Positions 9,512 to 18,674 of a stretch of DNA of 64,000 nucleotides are shown here, piece after piece. Origin of the DNA: Thermomicrobiales bacterium. GTDB lineage: Bacteria > Chloroflexota > Chloroflexia > Thermomicrobiales > UBA6265. How positions within the stretch are numbered: the first letter of the stretch is position 1; every line of letters starts with the position of its first letter. The notes under the pieces are model-generated. The model ran no database searches, was not told the origin of the DNA, and was given only the letters and a program-made list of their open reading frames with translations. Position numbers and translations under genes: made by a program. The stretch lies in assembly GCA_023957115.1 (NCBI GenBank), contig JAMLHN010000013.1, positions 1 through 64,000 of the forward strand, read 5' to 3'.

Positions 9512-10372
9512 TCAACGGCCGAGAACCTTACTTGCCACGCGCTCCAGAACGGGAAACTGTTCCGGATTCGGCGAGTCGACGATGAACTCGCGGATACCCG
9601 CCTCGGTATAGACGCCAACCATTTCCTCGAAGGCGTCGACCGAGCTCCAAATATCGGTCGGCATCAGTGCGGACCAGACGTAGAGCGAGCGTACGATCGA
9701 TTCCGGGTCGCGTCCAATCGCCATACAGTGCTCGTCCAGGATCGCATTGCGCCGGGCAATCTCGTCCGGTTTTCCGTGCGAGTTCCAGCGGTCTGCGTAT
9801 TCGGCGACGATCCGCAGCATACGGGGACCGTGCGCGCCGAGCGTCAGTGGCGGCCGAGGCTGCTGAACGGGAGCTGGGCGCGCAGGAGCTTCGTCGAGCT
9901 TGTAGTAGACGCCGTCGAACGACGTGACTTCCTGCCGGAGCATGGAGTCGATGATCTGGACCGCTTCCCGGTAGCGAGCAACGAGCTCGGCGGGTTCGGG
10001 AAACGGGATGCCAAACCATTCATGTTCGCGGACGAACCAGCCGGCGCCCAGTCCGACCTCCAGCCGGCCGCCGGAGACATGGTCGACCGTGGCCGCCATC
10101 TTGGCCACGAGCGCCGGATGGCGGAAGGTGTTGGAGGTAACGAGCACGCCGATCCGGGCGGTGTTCGTCTCGGCGGCAAGTGCGGCGAGCAACGTCCAGC
10201 CCTCGAAGTAGTTCCCATCTGGCCGGCTCGGCTGCTGGTAGTGATCGCAATCCCAAAGGGAGTCGAACCCGAGCGATTCGAAGTATTTCCAGCGATCGCG
10301 ATGAACCTCCCACGGCAGGTTCTGGTCGGTGCATAGCCCAAAGGTAAGATCTCGCACGCGTTTTCCCTTCAT
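9512..10372 (-). CDS. LLM-class (luciferase-like) F420-dependent oxidoreductase
   Basis: A 286-residue TIM-barrel flavin/F420 oxidoreductase. Family features are the N-terminal strand FGLCTDQN, the GFDSLWDCDHY segment, the SNTFRHPALVAKMAATVDHVSGGR motif region and GLGAGW. F420H2 or FMNH2 is the usual cofactor; the substrate cannot be told. It starts at ATG 10372. The 155-base gap to cphB shows no obvious terminator, so coupling to the cyanophycin operon is possible but unproven. It is divergent from the fused methyltransferase gene. Confidence 0.85.
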   Translation of the reverse strand: MKGKRVRDLTFGLCTDQNLPWEVHRDRWKYFESLGFDSLWDCDHYQQPSRPDGNYFEGWTLLAALAAETNTARIGVLVTSNTFRHPALVAKMAATVDHVSGGRLEVGLGAGWFVREHEWFGIPFPEPAELVARYREAVQIIDSMLRQEVTSFDGVYYKLDEAPARPAPVQQPRPPLTLGAHGPRMLRIVAEYADRWNSHGKPDEIARRNAILDEHCMAIGRDPESIVRSLYVWSALMPTDIWSSVDAFEEMVGVYTEAGIREFIVDSPNPEQFPVLERVASKVLGR

Positions 10373-10468
10373 AGCGGCGGTGTTCTCATCGTACGCGGTA
10401 TTCTAGGCCGGAAGGCACCAGTCCATACGGCGCAAGCCGTTTCCGTCATCCAGTGGGCCGCAGTTGAT

Positions 10469-12376
10469 ATGACCAATCCATTCATCGAACGACTTGCAAC
10501 GGGTCCAATCATTGGCGATGGCGCCATGGGCACCATGCTCTATTCCAGCGGGGTCGCCCTGGACGAGGTGTTCGATGTTCTCAATCTCTCCAATCCCGAT
10601 CTCGTCGCCTCGGTGCATCGCGCCTACATCGCGGCCGGGGCGGAGATCATCGAGACGAATTCATACGGCGCCAACCGGTTCAAGCTGGAGCAGCTCGGAC
10701 TGGGCGGCAAGGTTCGGCAGCTCAATCGGGTGGCTGCCAAGATCGCTCGGGAGCAGCGTGAGATCGCCGGACGGGAAGTCTTCATCGCCGGATCGGTCGG
10801 TCCGACGTTGCAGCGTCTCCCGCCGATCGGCAGCGCGCGCGTAGACAAGGTTCGCGACGCCTTCAAAGAGCAGATCGAAGCGCTGCTCGAAGGCGGGGTC
10901 GATCTCCTGACCATCGAGACGATTCCTGACGTACAGGAGATGCGCGAGGCGCTGGCCGCGGCGCGGGAAAGCAGCGACCTGCCGATTATTGCCATGCTCA
11001 CGTTTGCCGAAGACGGCCGAACCGTGGCCGGGAATGAGGCGGCGGTCGTGGTGGATATGTTGCTGGAGCACGATGTCGATGTGATCGGCGCCAACTGCTC
11101 CGTCGGGCCGCAACGGCTGCTTCGGGTGCTCGATGCCTATCAACAGGAACTCGTTCGGCGGGACGCGTCCCGTCCACTTGCGTGTCTGCCCAATGCAGGC
11201 TGGCCCACACAGCAGGGCGGCCGGATGATCTATCCCAGCTCGCCGGACTACTTTGCGAACTTTGCGGTACAGGCCGCCGATATGGGGGTCACCGTAATCG
11301 GCGGATGTTGTGGCACGACACCGGCGCATATCGAGGCAATGACTGGTGCCTTGCGCGAACGTGCGACCGGGGAACCGCAACCACGGGCGGCGGCGATCCC
11401 CGAGCTGGTCGTTTCTGATTCGAGTGTGCAGAGCCCCGTTTCGGGGATGTATCAGCCAGATGGATTCCGATCGGAGCTTGGCCGGAAGTTCCTTGTCGCC
11501 GTAGAGATCGATCCGCCGAAGGGAATCAACCCTGAGAAGGCGATGGCCGGCGCCGAGCTCCTGAAATCCAGAGGGGTCGATGCGATCAATGTGGCCGATT
11601 CGCCGATGGCGCGGGTTCGGATGAGCGCGCTGACGCTCTGCATGATGATCCAGCACCGGGTCGATATCGAAACGATCGTCCATTTCACCACGCGTGACCG
11701 ATCGTTGATGGGCATTCAGTCCGAGCTCCTTGGCGCGCATGCGGCGGGAGTCAGAACCGTGCTGGCGCTGACCGGTGATCCGCCCACCCTTGGGGGGTAC
11801 CCGGGGACGACCGGCGTCTACGATACCGATTCGATCGGGCTAATCAAGCTGCTGAACAACATGAATCAGGGGCTCGATGCCGTCGGTGCGCCGATTGGCA
11901 GTCATGCTGATTTTCGCATTGGCTGTGCGGTCGATCCGACCCGGGACGACTTGCCCCTCGAAGCGGAGCGGCTGCATCGCAAGCTCGAGGCCGGAGCTCA
12001 TTTCGTCATGACCCAGCCGATCTTCGATGCGGAGGTGTGGCGGCGATTTCTGGAACACTTCGGTGGGAATATTCCGGTGCCGCTCATGATTGGGATCCTG
12101 CCGTTGCAAAGCGCGAAGCACGCGGACTTTCTACACAATGAGGTCCCGGGTATCACGTTGACCGAGGATGCGCTGCAACGCATGCATGCCGCCGGCCCGG
12201 ATGGCCGCAGCGAAGGGGTGAAGATGGCCCAGGAGCTGCTGCTCGATCTGGTGCCGATTGCCCAGGGCGTCTATCTCATGCCGTCGTTCGGCCGCTATGA
12301 GGTGGCGGCCGAGGTCCTGGACGTGCTGCAGACTGCCGAAACGGAGCCGGTGATTGCCGCGCCCATGGCTTCCTAA
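10469..12376 (+). CDS. Bifunctional homocysteine S-methyltransferase / 5,10-methylenetetrahydrofolate reductase
   Basis: A 635-residue fusion. The N-terminal half (about 1-300) is a homocysteine methyltransferase barrel with GDGAMGTML, the zinc cysteine in GANCSVGP and the paired cysteines in GGCCGTTPAHI. The C-terminal half (about 330-620) is a MetF-type barrel with VEIDPPKG, ALTGDPP and FVMTQPIFD. Together they make 5-methyl-THF and use methyl groups for methionine regeneration; the same fusion is known from Bacillus YitJ-type proteins. Only 96 bases separate it from the divergent LLM gene, too short for a SAM riboswitch, and none was seen. Confidence 0.93.
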   Translation: MTNPFIERLATGPIIGDGAMGTMLYSSGVALDEVFDVLNLSNPDLVASVHRAYIAAGAEIIETNSYGANRFKLEQLGLGGKVRQLNRVAAKIAREQREIAGREVFIAGSVGPTLQRLPPIGSARVDKVRDAFKEQIEALLEGGVDLLTIETIPDVQEMREALAAARESSDLPIIAMLTFAEDGRTVAGNEAAVVVDMLLEHDVDVIGANCSVGPQRLLRVLDAYQQELVRRDASRPLACLPNAGWPTQQGGRMIYPSSPDYFANFAVQAADMGVTVIGGCCGTTPAHIEAMTGALRERATGEPQPRAAAIPELVVSDSSVQSPVSGMYQPDGFRSELGRKFLVAVEIDPPKGINPEKAMAGAELLKSRGVDAINVADSPMARVRMSALTLCMMIQHRVDIETIVHFTTRDRSLMGIQSELLGAHAAGVRTVLALTGDPPTLGGYPGTTGVYDTDSIGLIKLLNNMNQGLDAVGAPIGSHADFRIGCAVDPTRDDLPLEAERLHRKLEAGAHFVMTQPIFDAEVWRRFLEHFGGNIPVPLMIGILPLQSAKHADFLHNEVPGITLTEDALQRMHAAGPDGRSEGVKMAQELLLDLVPIAQGVYLMPSFGRYEVAAEVLDVLQTAETEPVIAAPMAS

Positions 12377-12739
12377 GTCTTCCGCAACTCGTGCGAATCC
12401 CCCTTCGTAACCCGGACTCCGTATCAGGCATCGTGCGCTACGCATACGTGTTCCTCTGATGCTACTCATCTATACTCATAATTCACGAGACGATTTGTTG
12501 GACGGGTCATGTTTCCCGCTTCCGCAGATCGTGGTTCGAAGGGTCTGATATGGAATCCGGGCGTTGTCTCGAGGTCGTCGTCTGTTGTTGCGTCGCCGGC
12601 CCCGCGCCAATCCCCGGATTTCGTATGGTCATCGCGGCGTTGCGTGCGTGATGCCGGACGAGTTGCGTGCGGGAAAATGCCTCAATCCACAAAACAATGT
12701 CGACCGTGGTGAAAACGTGCATGGAAAGGAGCTTCCATA
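12377..12739. other. 363-base intergenic region without a recognisable gene
   Basis: No reading frame with protein-like composition and no RNA gene was recognised. A TATACT hexamer lies at 12472-12477 but without a convincing -35. AAAGGAG just before 12740 is the ribosome-binding site of the next gene. Confidence 0.5.
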
Positions 12740-14746
12740 ATGAACCGATCATACGTTCGATGGCGATTCGGCGTATTCGTTGCCGTATTCGTTTTGCTCT
12801 CCTCAGTATTGGCAGGCGTCTCGACGATCGAGGCGCAGGATGCGGGGACCCCGGTCGCGGCGGCGCTGCCGGCTGTTCCTCCTGAAGTCGAGCAACTGTC
12901 GGGAAACTGGCCCACGGCGCAGGGAAACCTCGCGGCGACGCGGTCGGCGGTCGATTCGTCGATCGATAGCAGCACGGTTGCGGACCTGGATGTCGCCTGG
13001 ACGGTGGATATTCCCGTCGCCGGATTCTTCGGCGCAGTGACTGCCAATCCGATCGTCGTCGGCGACACCGTGTTCATCCAGGACATGCAGAGCAATATCT
13101 ACGCGATCGATCGTCAGAGTGGCGAGCTGAAGTGGCTGACCGAGTTCGGGGTCGGGTCGATCGGGCCGACTGGCCTTGCGGTTGCCTACGGAATGGTTTT
13201 TGCCGGTCTGAGCGATACCGGTGAGGTCGTAGCGCTCGCCGCAAGCAACGGTGAAGAGCTCTGGCGGCAGAAGATTGGCAGCCCCCCGGGCGAAGGGATC
13301 GATATGGCCCCCGCCGTCTACGGCGGCTACGTGTATATCAGCACGGTGCCGGGAACCGGCGTCGGTCCGACCTTCTACCAGGATGGCGACCGCGGCGTTC
13401 TCTATGTTCTCGATGCCCTGACCGGTGAGGTCGCCTGGTGGTTCGATACGACGGTCGATGGTTTTGGCGTACCAGCGCAGGCCGGTGGTGGTGGTCTGTG
13501 GTATCCGCCGTCTTTTGACGCTGACGGCAATATCTACTTCGGTGTCGGCAATCCGGCACCGTGGCCATTGACCCCCGATTGCCCCAACGGCTCATGCCGG
13601 CCCGGTGACAATCTCTTTACCAGCTCGATGGTCTCGCTCGATCCGGAGAGCGGGGGAGTGCGTTGGTACTACCAGGATCGGCCCCACGATCTTCTCGATC
13701 TCGATTTCCAGAACACGCCGGTCCTTGGTACCGTGACCATCGATGGCGACGAGGTTCTGCTCGCGGTCGGTTCGGGCAAGACCGGCAATGTGGTCGCCGC
13801 CAATGCGGAGACGGGTGACGTCATCTGGAAGACTCCGCTGGGCATCCACCAGAACGATGAGAATAGCGACCTGCCAGACGAACCGATCGAGGTCTATCCG
13901 GGCGCCTACGGCGGTGTCGAGACGCCAATGGCCTATGCAAACGGTGTCTTCTTTGCGACCTGGATCGATCTTCCCCAATACCAGGGCGCGACGGGACAGG
14001 ATCCCGATCGCCAGGCGGACTTCGCGACGGCAACGGGCGGTATCGTCGCCATCGATGGCGTAACCGGCGCCGTGCTTTGGGAGACAGGCATACCGACGAT
14101 GGTGCTTGGCGGCGCTACCGTTGCCAACGATCTCGTTTTCACGGCCGGACTCGACGGCATCGTGCGAGGCTTCGATATCGCGACCGGCGAGGAAATCTGG
14201 AGCTGGGAGGCTCCGCTTGGGATCAATGCGCCGCTGGCGATTGCCGGCGATACGCTCTACGTTGCTCCCGGATTCGTAAAGCTGCCGTCCGTGGGATCGA
14301 CCCCGGTTGCTGAATCCGACGGAGAACCTCCGTCCGCCCAACTCGTTGCGCTGCGGATCGGCGGTCCTTCGGAGGAGATCGAGGCGTCACCTTCCGATGC
14401 CGGAGCGGCGGAGAGTGTTGGCACTCCGAGCGTGGTGGCCGAGGGCGAGACAAGCCCAGTCGCAGCCGATAGCGATGCAGATACGAGCGTTGAGCTCGTC
14501 GACATCCGCTTTGTACCAGATGAGCTGACGATCGCGGCCGACACCGACTTCACCATTGCCCTGACCAATACTGGCGTGGCGATTCACAATTTCGTGATCG
14601 ACTCGCTGGATATCCATTCAGGTGACGTGATGCCCGGGGAGACGGTCTATATAACGATCAACGCTCCGGCGGGTGAGTACACCTACTATTGCAGCGTCCC
14701 TGGACATCGTGAAGCCGGTATGGTCGGGGAGTTGACGGTCCAATAG
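12740..14746 (+). CDS. Exported PQQ-type beta-propeller dehydrogenase fused to a C-terminal cupredoxin domain
   Basis: 668 residues. A signal peptide (about 1-32) ends before QDAGTP. Residues about 50-550 form a PQQ-ADH-like propeller with repeated blades ([25 protein letters not shown]) and the alcohol-dehydrogenase segment [10 protein letters not shown] linker rich in Ala, Ser, Thr and Glu (about 550-580) leads to a cupredoxin domain (581-668) whose type-1 copper ligands are visible: H616 (AIHNF), C651, H656 and M661 ([13 protein letters not shown]). No CxxCH heme motif is present, so the copper site probably takes the place of a cytochrome as electron acceptor. The substrate is unknown. 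It has a strong AAAGGAG ribosome-binding site and appears to be transcribed alone. Confidence 0.85.
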   Translation: MNRSYVRWRFGVFVAVFVLLSSVLAGVSTIEAQDAGTPVAAALPAVPPEVEQLSGNWPTAQGNLAATRSAVDSSIDSSTVADLDVAWTVDIPVAGFFGAVTANPIVVGDTVFIQDMQSNIYAIDRQSGELKWLTEFGVGSIGPTGLAVAYGMVFAGLSDTGEVVALAASNGEELWRQKIGSPPGEGIDMAPAVYGGYVYISTVPGTGVGPTFYQDGDRGVLYVLDALTGEVAWWFDTTVDGFGVPAQAGGGGLWYPPSFDADGNIYFGVGNPAPWPLTPDCPNGSCRPGDNLFTSSMVSLDPESGGVRWYYQDRPHDLLDLDFQNTPVLGTVTIDGDEVLLAVGSGKTGNVVAANAETGDVIWKTPLGIHQNDENSDLPDEPIEVYPGAYGGVETPMAYANGVFFATWIDLPQYQGATGQDPDRQADFATATGGIVAIDGVTGAVLWETGIPTMVLGGATVANDLVFTAGLDGIVRGFDIATGEEIWSWEAPLGINAPLAIAGDTLYVAPGFVKLPSVGSTPVAESDGEPPSAQLVALRIGGPSEEIEASPSDAGAAESVGTPSVVAEGETSPVAADSDADTSVELVDIRFVPDELTIAADTDFTIALTNTGVAIHNFVIDSLDIHSGDVMPGETVYITINAPAGEYTYYCSVPGHREAGMVGELTVQ

Positions 14747-14878
14747 AACAAGACTGGGAAGGACGGTCCGCGCCGGCGGATCCGGCCCATTCCAGTTGGG
14801 ATATTTGGTTTGTGGGAGCATCGGGCTCGAGGCGGTCAGGTGTTCCCATGTGCCCAATTCGGCGCCGGGCAGGAGAGG

Positions 14879-14907
14879 TCGAACCAATCAGACGTTCGTG
14901 GTAAACT
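14879..14907 (+). promoter_or_regulatory. Weak candidate promoter for rplS, with a short downstream hairpin
   Basis: TCGAAC and TAAACT are separated by 17 bases, a modest match to the sigma-70 consensus. A small stem (cgacc...ggtcg) followed by a T-rich run lies just downstream, before the rplS start, and might act as an attenuator. The region 14747-15023 otherwise holds no gene. Confidence 0.3.
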
Positions 14908-15023
14908 TGACCGGCTACGACCCTTTCTCGGTCGTTCTTTTTGTGTCTTGTTTCCGCCGGGATGGCGGTTCGATGGGGACGACCCCGCCCGGTGTGGGTC
15001 GCGACAGTCAGGAAGTTAAGTAC

Positions 15024-15677
15024 ATGACCGCCCAGATGATTCAGGAGCTGGAGAAAGAACAGCTCAAGTCGTTCGTGCCGCAGTTTGGCGCTGGCGATAC
15101 CGTTCGCGTCCATGCCAAGGTCGTCGAGGGAAACCGAGAGCGAATCCAGGTCTTCGAGGGTGTGGTCATCCGGCGTCGCTCGGGTGGAGTCAATGAGAAC
15201 TTCACCGTTCGCCGCATTGCCTCGCATGGCATTGGAGTCGAGCGTACCTTCCTGATCCACTCGCCGCGCATCGAAAAGATCGAGGTCGTGCGTAATGGCC
15301 TCGTTCGCCGGGCGAAGCTCTACTACCTGCGCGATCTAACCGGGAAGGCCGCGCGTATCAAGGAGCGTCGCCGCCCGAATCGGGTGATCGTTCCTCCGAA
15401 GGACGTGCCGGTCGACCCGTTGGCCGCGGAAGAGACGCCAGTCGACGACGCCAATCTGGTCGCGACGGCGGTTGACGAAGGTGTGATGAGCGAAGAGAGC
15501 GCCGAGCTGGTCGATGAGGCGGTGCTGGCGGTCGAGAATGCCGAGGCAGCCGGAGAGACTGTTGCTGAGGCTACTGACGAGACGGTCACCGAGGATTCTG
15601 CAGAATCAGTCGCTGAGGTCGCCGAGACGGTCGAGGATGCGGCTGAGGAATCCAACGACGACGAGGCGAAAGCCTAG
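15024..15677 (+). CDS. rplS: Ribosomal protein bL19 with long acidic C-terminal extension
   Basis: Component of the 50S subunit at the 30S interface. Residues 1-116 are a standard bL19 ([51 protein letters not shown]). The protein then continues for about 100 residues very rich in Glu, Asp, Ala and Val with almost no basic residues, giving 217 residues instead of the usual ~115. The start ATG at 15024 has AGGAAG eight bases upstream. The frame is open further upstream to 14796, but that part has no homology and no ribosome-binding site. A strong terminator follows. Confidence 0.95.
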   Translation: MTAQMIQELEKEQLKSFVPQFGAGDTVRVHAKVVEGNRERIQVFEGVVIRRRSGGVNENFTVRRIASHGIGVERTFLIHSPRIEKIEVVRNGLVRRAKLYYLRDLTGKAARIKERRRPNRVIVPPKDVPVDPLAAEETPVDDANLVATAVDEGVMSEESAELVDEAVLAVENAEAAGETVAEATDETVTEDSAESVAEVAETVEDAAEESNDDEAKA

Positions 15678-15702
15678 CCTGACCTCAAACAACGTAGAAT
15701 CG

Positions 15703-15731
15703 CGGGCGTGGAGTACTCCACGCCCGTTTTT
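15703..15731 (+). terminator. Intrinsic terminator after rplS
   Basis: A perfect 24-base palindrome (15703-15726) can form a long stem and is followed by TTTTT. It separates rplS from the rnhB operon. Confidence 0.9.
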
Positions 15732-15748
15732 CGTTTGGAGCTCGTCAC

Positions 15749-16390
15749 GTGCCTGTCAGCCGATTTGCCTGGGAACGCGAATTCTGGCGTGCGGGATACC
15801 CGCTCGTCGCGGGGGTGGACGAGGTCGGTCGTGGCGCGCTGGCCGGACCGCTCGTCGCGGCCGCGGTGGTCTTCGATCGGGAGCTACTCGACCGGCGATC
15901 GCGGCGAGAGCGTATCGTCCAGACCGTGCACGACTCGAAGGTCATGACGCGTCCGGCGCGCGAGGCCGCGCTGACCGTGATCCAGGAGAGTGCCTGTTCG
16001 ATTGGCATCGGCATGGTCGAATCGTTCGAGATCGATCAGCTCGGGATGACCGCTGCCAATCGGTTGGCTATGGAGCGGGCCGTCTACGGGTTGAGCTGCG
16101 ATGCGGACGCGCTCTTGCTCGATGCGTTCGTAACCGATCTGGGAATGCCCCAAGTCGGCTTGATCGACGGCGATGCTCGCTGTCTTTCGATTTCGGCTGC
16201 GTCGATCGTCGCAAAGGTCACCCGTGACCGGATCATGTGCGAGCTCCATGAAGTCGATTCCCGGTATGGGCTCGATCGGCATGTAGGATACGGCACTCGT
16301 ATGCACCTTGGCGCGCTACGAGCCTTCGGACCGGCGCCATTTCACCGTCGCTCCTTCCGCCCGGTGCAAGCATGTCTGATCGTCGAGTGA
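15749..16390 (+). CDS. rnhB: Ribonuclease HII
   Basis: Cleaves RNA in RNA-DNA hybrids, including single ribonucleotides in DNA. 213 residues. The catalytic Asp-Glu pair is in GVDEVGRGALAGP, DSK follows (HDSKVMT), and the C-terminal GYGTRMHLGALRAFGPAPFHRRSF matches the family's GYGT...H...HR.SF pattern. The start GTG at 15749 has TTGGAG nine bases upstream. The stop overlaps the following yraN by 19 bases, an arrangement common for this pair, which indicates co-translation. Confidence 0.95.
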   Translation: MPVSRFAWEREFWRAGYPLVAGVDEVGRGALAGPLVAAAVVFDRELLDRRSRRERIVQTVHDSKVMTRPAREAALTVIQESACSIGIGMVESFEIDQLGMTAANRLAMERAVYGLSCDADALLLDAFVTDLGMPQVGLIDGDARCLSISAASIVAKVTRDRIMCELHEVDSRYGLDRHVGYGTRMHLGALRAFGPAPFHRRSFRPVQACLIVE

Positions 16391-16764
16391 CCGTTCCGGA
16401 GCACATGCGGCGCGGGGCCGATGGCGAGCGTCGCGCGGTCGAAGCGCTTCGACGGCGAGGGTACGAGCTGATCGAGACAAACTGGCGTTGCGCTGCCGGC
16501 GAGCTCGATGCCGTCATGCGTGACGGCGACCAGCTCGTCTTTGTGGAAGTGAAGACGCGCACCGGCGCGTCGCGCGGAACGGCCGAAGCGTCACTGACGC
16601 CGGCGAAAGCCCGGAAGCTGGCGATGGCGGCCGAGTGGTATCTGGCCGATCATCCAGAGCTCGGTGACCCCATCTGGCGGATCGACTTGGTGGCGATTAC
16701 GCTCGACGGGTCCGGCAATCCAACCCGGTTTACGCATATCACAAATGCTGCGCTCATTGGATAG
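16372..16764 (+). CDS. yraN: YraN-family (UPF0102) endonuclease-fold protein
   Basis: 130 residues. The UPF0102 signature is clear: GADGERRAVEALRRRGYE, then GELDAVMRDGDQLVFVEVKTR, whose Glu-Asp...Glu-x-Lys pattern is the restriction-endonuclease-like active site. Function in vivo is not settled; a role in DNA processing is inferred from the fold. It overlaps rnhB by 19 bases and is followed 30 bases later by moaB. An internal ATG at 16405 is a possible shorter start. Confidence 0.9.
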   Translation: MSDRRVTVPEHMRRGADGERRAVEALRRRGYELIETNWRCAAGELDAVMRDGDQLVFVEVKTRTGASRGTAEASLTPAKARKLAMAAEWYLADHPELGDPIWRIDLVAITLDGSGNPTRFTHITNAALIG

Positions 16765-16794
16765 GAGTGCCGCAATCTCCCGTATCATGGCGTG

Positions 16795-17310
16795 ATGGGA
16801 ACGAGTGAATCGGTTCAGGAACATAGGGCAGCTGCGCCGGAGTCGTTGGCGGTTGGCGTCGTCACGGTCAGCGACACGCGGACGGTGCAAAACGATACCG
16901 GGGGGGCTCTGATCGTCGAATTTCTGGAGGGCGCTGGGCATCGCGTTGTCAGTCGTGAGATCGTGACCGACGACCGCGAAAGGATCGTGAACCTGGTGCT
17001 TGGGCTGGCGGCGGATCCTGAGATCGACGTCATCATTTCGACCGGTGGCACCGGGATTGCTCGGCGGGATGTGACCCATCAAGCCGTCACCTCGATCATG
17101 GACCGGCAGATCGATGGATTTGGCGAGCTCTTCCGCATGCTGAGCTTCGACGAGATCGGCTCCGCGGCCATGCTCTCGCGGGCGGTTGCCGGTGTGGTCG
17201 GGTCGACCGCGGTGTTTGCGTTGCCGGGATCGCGCAATGCAATCAAATTGGCGATGGAGCGACTGGTCTTGCCCGAGATCGCGCATGTCGTCTTCGAAAT
17301 TCGAAAGTAA
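16795..17310 (+). CDS. moaB: Molybdenum cofactor biosynthesis protein MoaB/Mog family
   Basis: Adenylylates molybdopterin in the molybdenum cofactor pathway (MoaB/MogA fold). 171 residues. The MPT-binding signatures are visible: VGVVTVSDTR at the N terminus, DVIISTGGTGIARRDVT in the middle and FALPGSRNAIKLAME near the C terminus. The ATG at 16795 is preceded by an in-frame GTG at 16792; neither has a strong ribosome-binding site. It lies 6 bases before hisS. moaA sits about 4 kb away on the other strand, so the window carries at least two steps of the pathway. Confidence 0.9.
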   Translation: MGTSESVQEHRAAAPESLAVGVVTVSDTRTVQNDTGGALIVEFLEGAGHRVVSREIVTDDRERIVNLVLGLAADPEIDVIISTGGTGIARRDVTHQAVTSIMDRQIDGFGELFRMLSFDEIGSAAMLSRAVAGVVGSTAVFALPGSRNAIKLAMERLVLPEIAHVVFEIRK

Positions 17311-17316
17311 GGTGTC

Positions 17317-18642
17317 GTGACAGCAACGCAGGCGACGCGCAAGCCGTCCATCCTCAAGGGATTCCGGGATTACCTTCCCGAGCAGATGATCCTCCGGCAG
17401 GAGATCATCAATCGGTTCAAGGCGATCTTCGAGCTGCACGGATTCGACCCGCTCGACACGCCGGCAATCGAGTATCTCGAAGTTCTCACCGGCAAGGCAG
17501 GCGAAAACGAGAAACTGATGTATGCCTTCGAAGATCAGGGCGGCCGGAGCGTCGGATTACGGTACGACCTGACTGTTCCATTGGCGCGCGTCGTCGCTAT
17601 GCATCAGTCGGAAATCGTCTTGCCGTTCAAGCGATATCACGTCGCTCCGGTGTGGCGTGCCGATCGGCCCCAGCGGGGCCGGTTCCGCGAGTTCTGGCAG
17701 TGCGACGCCGACATTGCCGGGGTCGAATCGATGGCCGCCGACGCCGAGATCGTCTCGGTGCTGACCGATTGCCTCGCCGCGGTCGGGCTGGACAACTCGG
17801 TCGTCCACATGAGTCATCGCCGGCTTCTCGAGCGGATCGCAATGGCAGCGGGAATTCCACAAGAGCAGGCAGCCCAGGTCTACCGCTCGGTCGACAAGCT
17901 GGACAAGATCGGGGCGGAGGGTGTTCGGAAGGAAATGGTCGAAGGCGGCATCGAAGCGTCCCAGGCGACGCAGGTGCTGGATACGATCTCGATCTCGGGA
18001 TCGATCGAAGATCTGCTGGTCGAGCTGAGCCGCCGGCTCCAGAACGATGCAAATGCCGAAGGCGCGATTGCCGAGATGACACAGCTCTTCCAGCTGCTGC
18101 ACCAGATGGGAGTACCAAACGACAAGGCGGTGCTCGACCTCACGCTGGCGCGCGGTCTCGACTACTACACTGGTCCCGTCTTCGAAGCCAAGGTAACCGA
18201 GCCGAAGGTTGGATCGGTGGCCGGTGGCGGCCGGTACGAAGGGCTGATCGGCTCGTTTGGAAGCCGGTCGATTTCCGCCACCGGCGTCTCCCTGGGACTC
18301 GAGCGCATCATAGAGGTCATTCGCGAGCATGGCACCATGCCGATACCGACCGCGGTTGCGCAGGTATTCGTACCAGTGGTCGACCGCAATCTCGGCTCGG
18401 CGGCTGAGCTCACGAGTGAGCTGCGCGCGCGTGGACTCAAGACCGATCTGTCGTTGCTGGATGGCAAAAGTCTCGGCGAGCAACTGAAGTACGCGGGGCG
18501 GCGGGGAATCGGGCTCGCCGCCATTCTGGGGCCCGACGAGGCAGCGCGTGGCGTGGTGGCGCTCAAGAATCTCGTTACCGGTGACCAGATCGAGCTGGAG
18601 CGGGCTGAGATCGTCCAGAGTATCGAACGCATGTTGACGTAA
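17317..18642 (+). CDS. hisS: Histidyl-tRNA synthetase
   Basis: Class II synthetase, 441 residues. Motif 1 region (GFRDYLPEQM), motif 2 (FKRYHVAPVWRADRPQRGR), histidine-A motif (LDYYTGPVFEA) and motif 3 (GVSLGLERI) are all present. The C-terminal anticodon-binding domain is complete (about residues 340-441), which distinguishes it from the regulatory paralogue HisZ. The GTG start lies 6 bases after moaB with TAAGG upstream. It is embedded in a plus-strand operon with rnhB, yraN, moaB and the genes that follow. Confidence 0.95.
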   Translation: MTATQATRKPSILKGFRDYLPEQMILRQEIINRFKAIFELHGFDPLDTPAIEYLEVLTGKAGENEKLMYAFEDQGGRSVGLRYDLTVPLARVVAMHQSEIVLPFKRYHVAPVWRADRPQRGRFREFWQCDADIAGVESMAADAEIVSVLTDCLAAVGLDNSVVHMSHRRLLERIAMAAGIPQEQAAQVYRSVDKLDKIGAEGVRKEMVEGGIEASQATQVLDTISISGSIEDLLVELSRRLQNDANAEGAIAEMTQLFQLLHQMGVPNDKAVLDLTLARGLDYYTGPVFEAKVTEPKVGSVAGGGRYEGLIGSFGSRSISATGVSLGLERIIEVIREHGTMPIPTAVAQVFVPVVDRNLGSAAELTSELRARGLKTDLSLLDGKSLGEQLKYAGRRGIGLAAILGPDEAARGVVALKNLVTGDQIELERAEIVQSIERMLT

Positions 18643-18674
18643 GGGAACCGATCGTCAACAAGTCAGGAAAAAAG

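Noticed and set aside
10373..10468. Possible SAM or other riboswitch before the methyltransferase/reductase fusion
   Set aside because: Only 96 bases and no recognisable riboswitch core.
14796..15023. Upstream extension of the rplS reading frame
   Set aside because: No homology, no ribosome-binding site at its start; the ATG at 15024 has a good one and begins the L19 domain.
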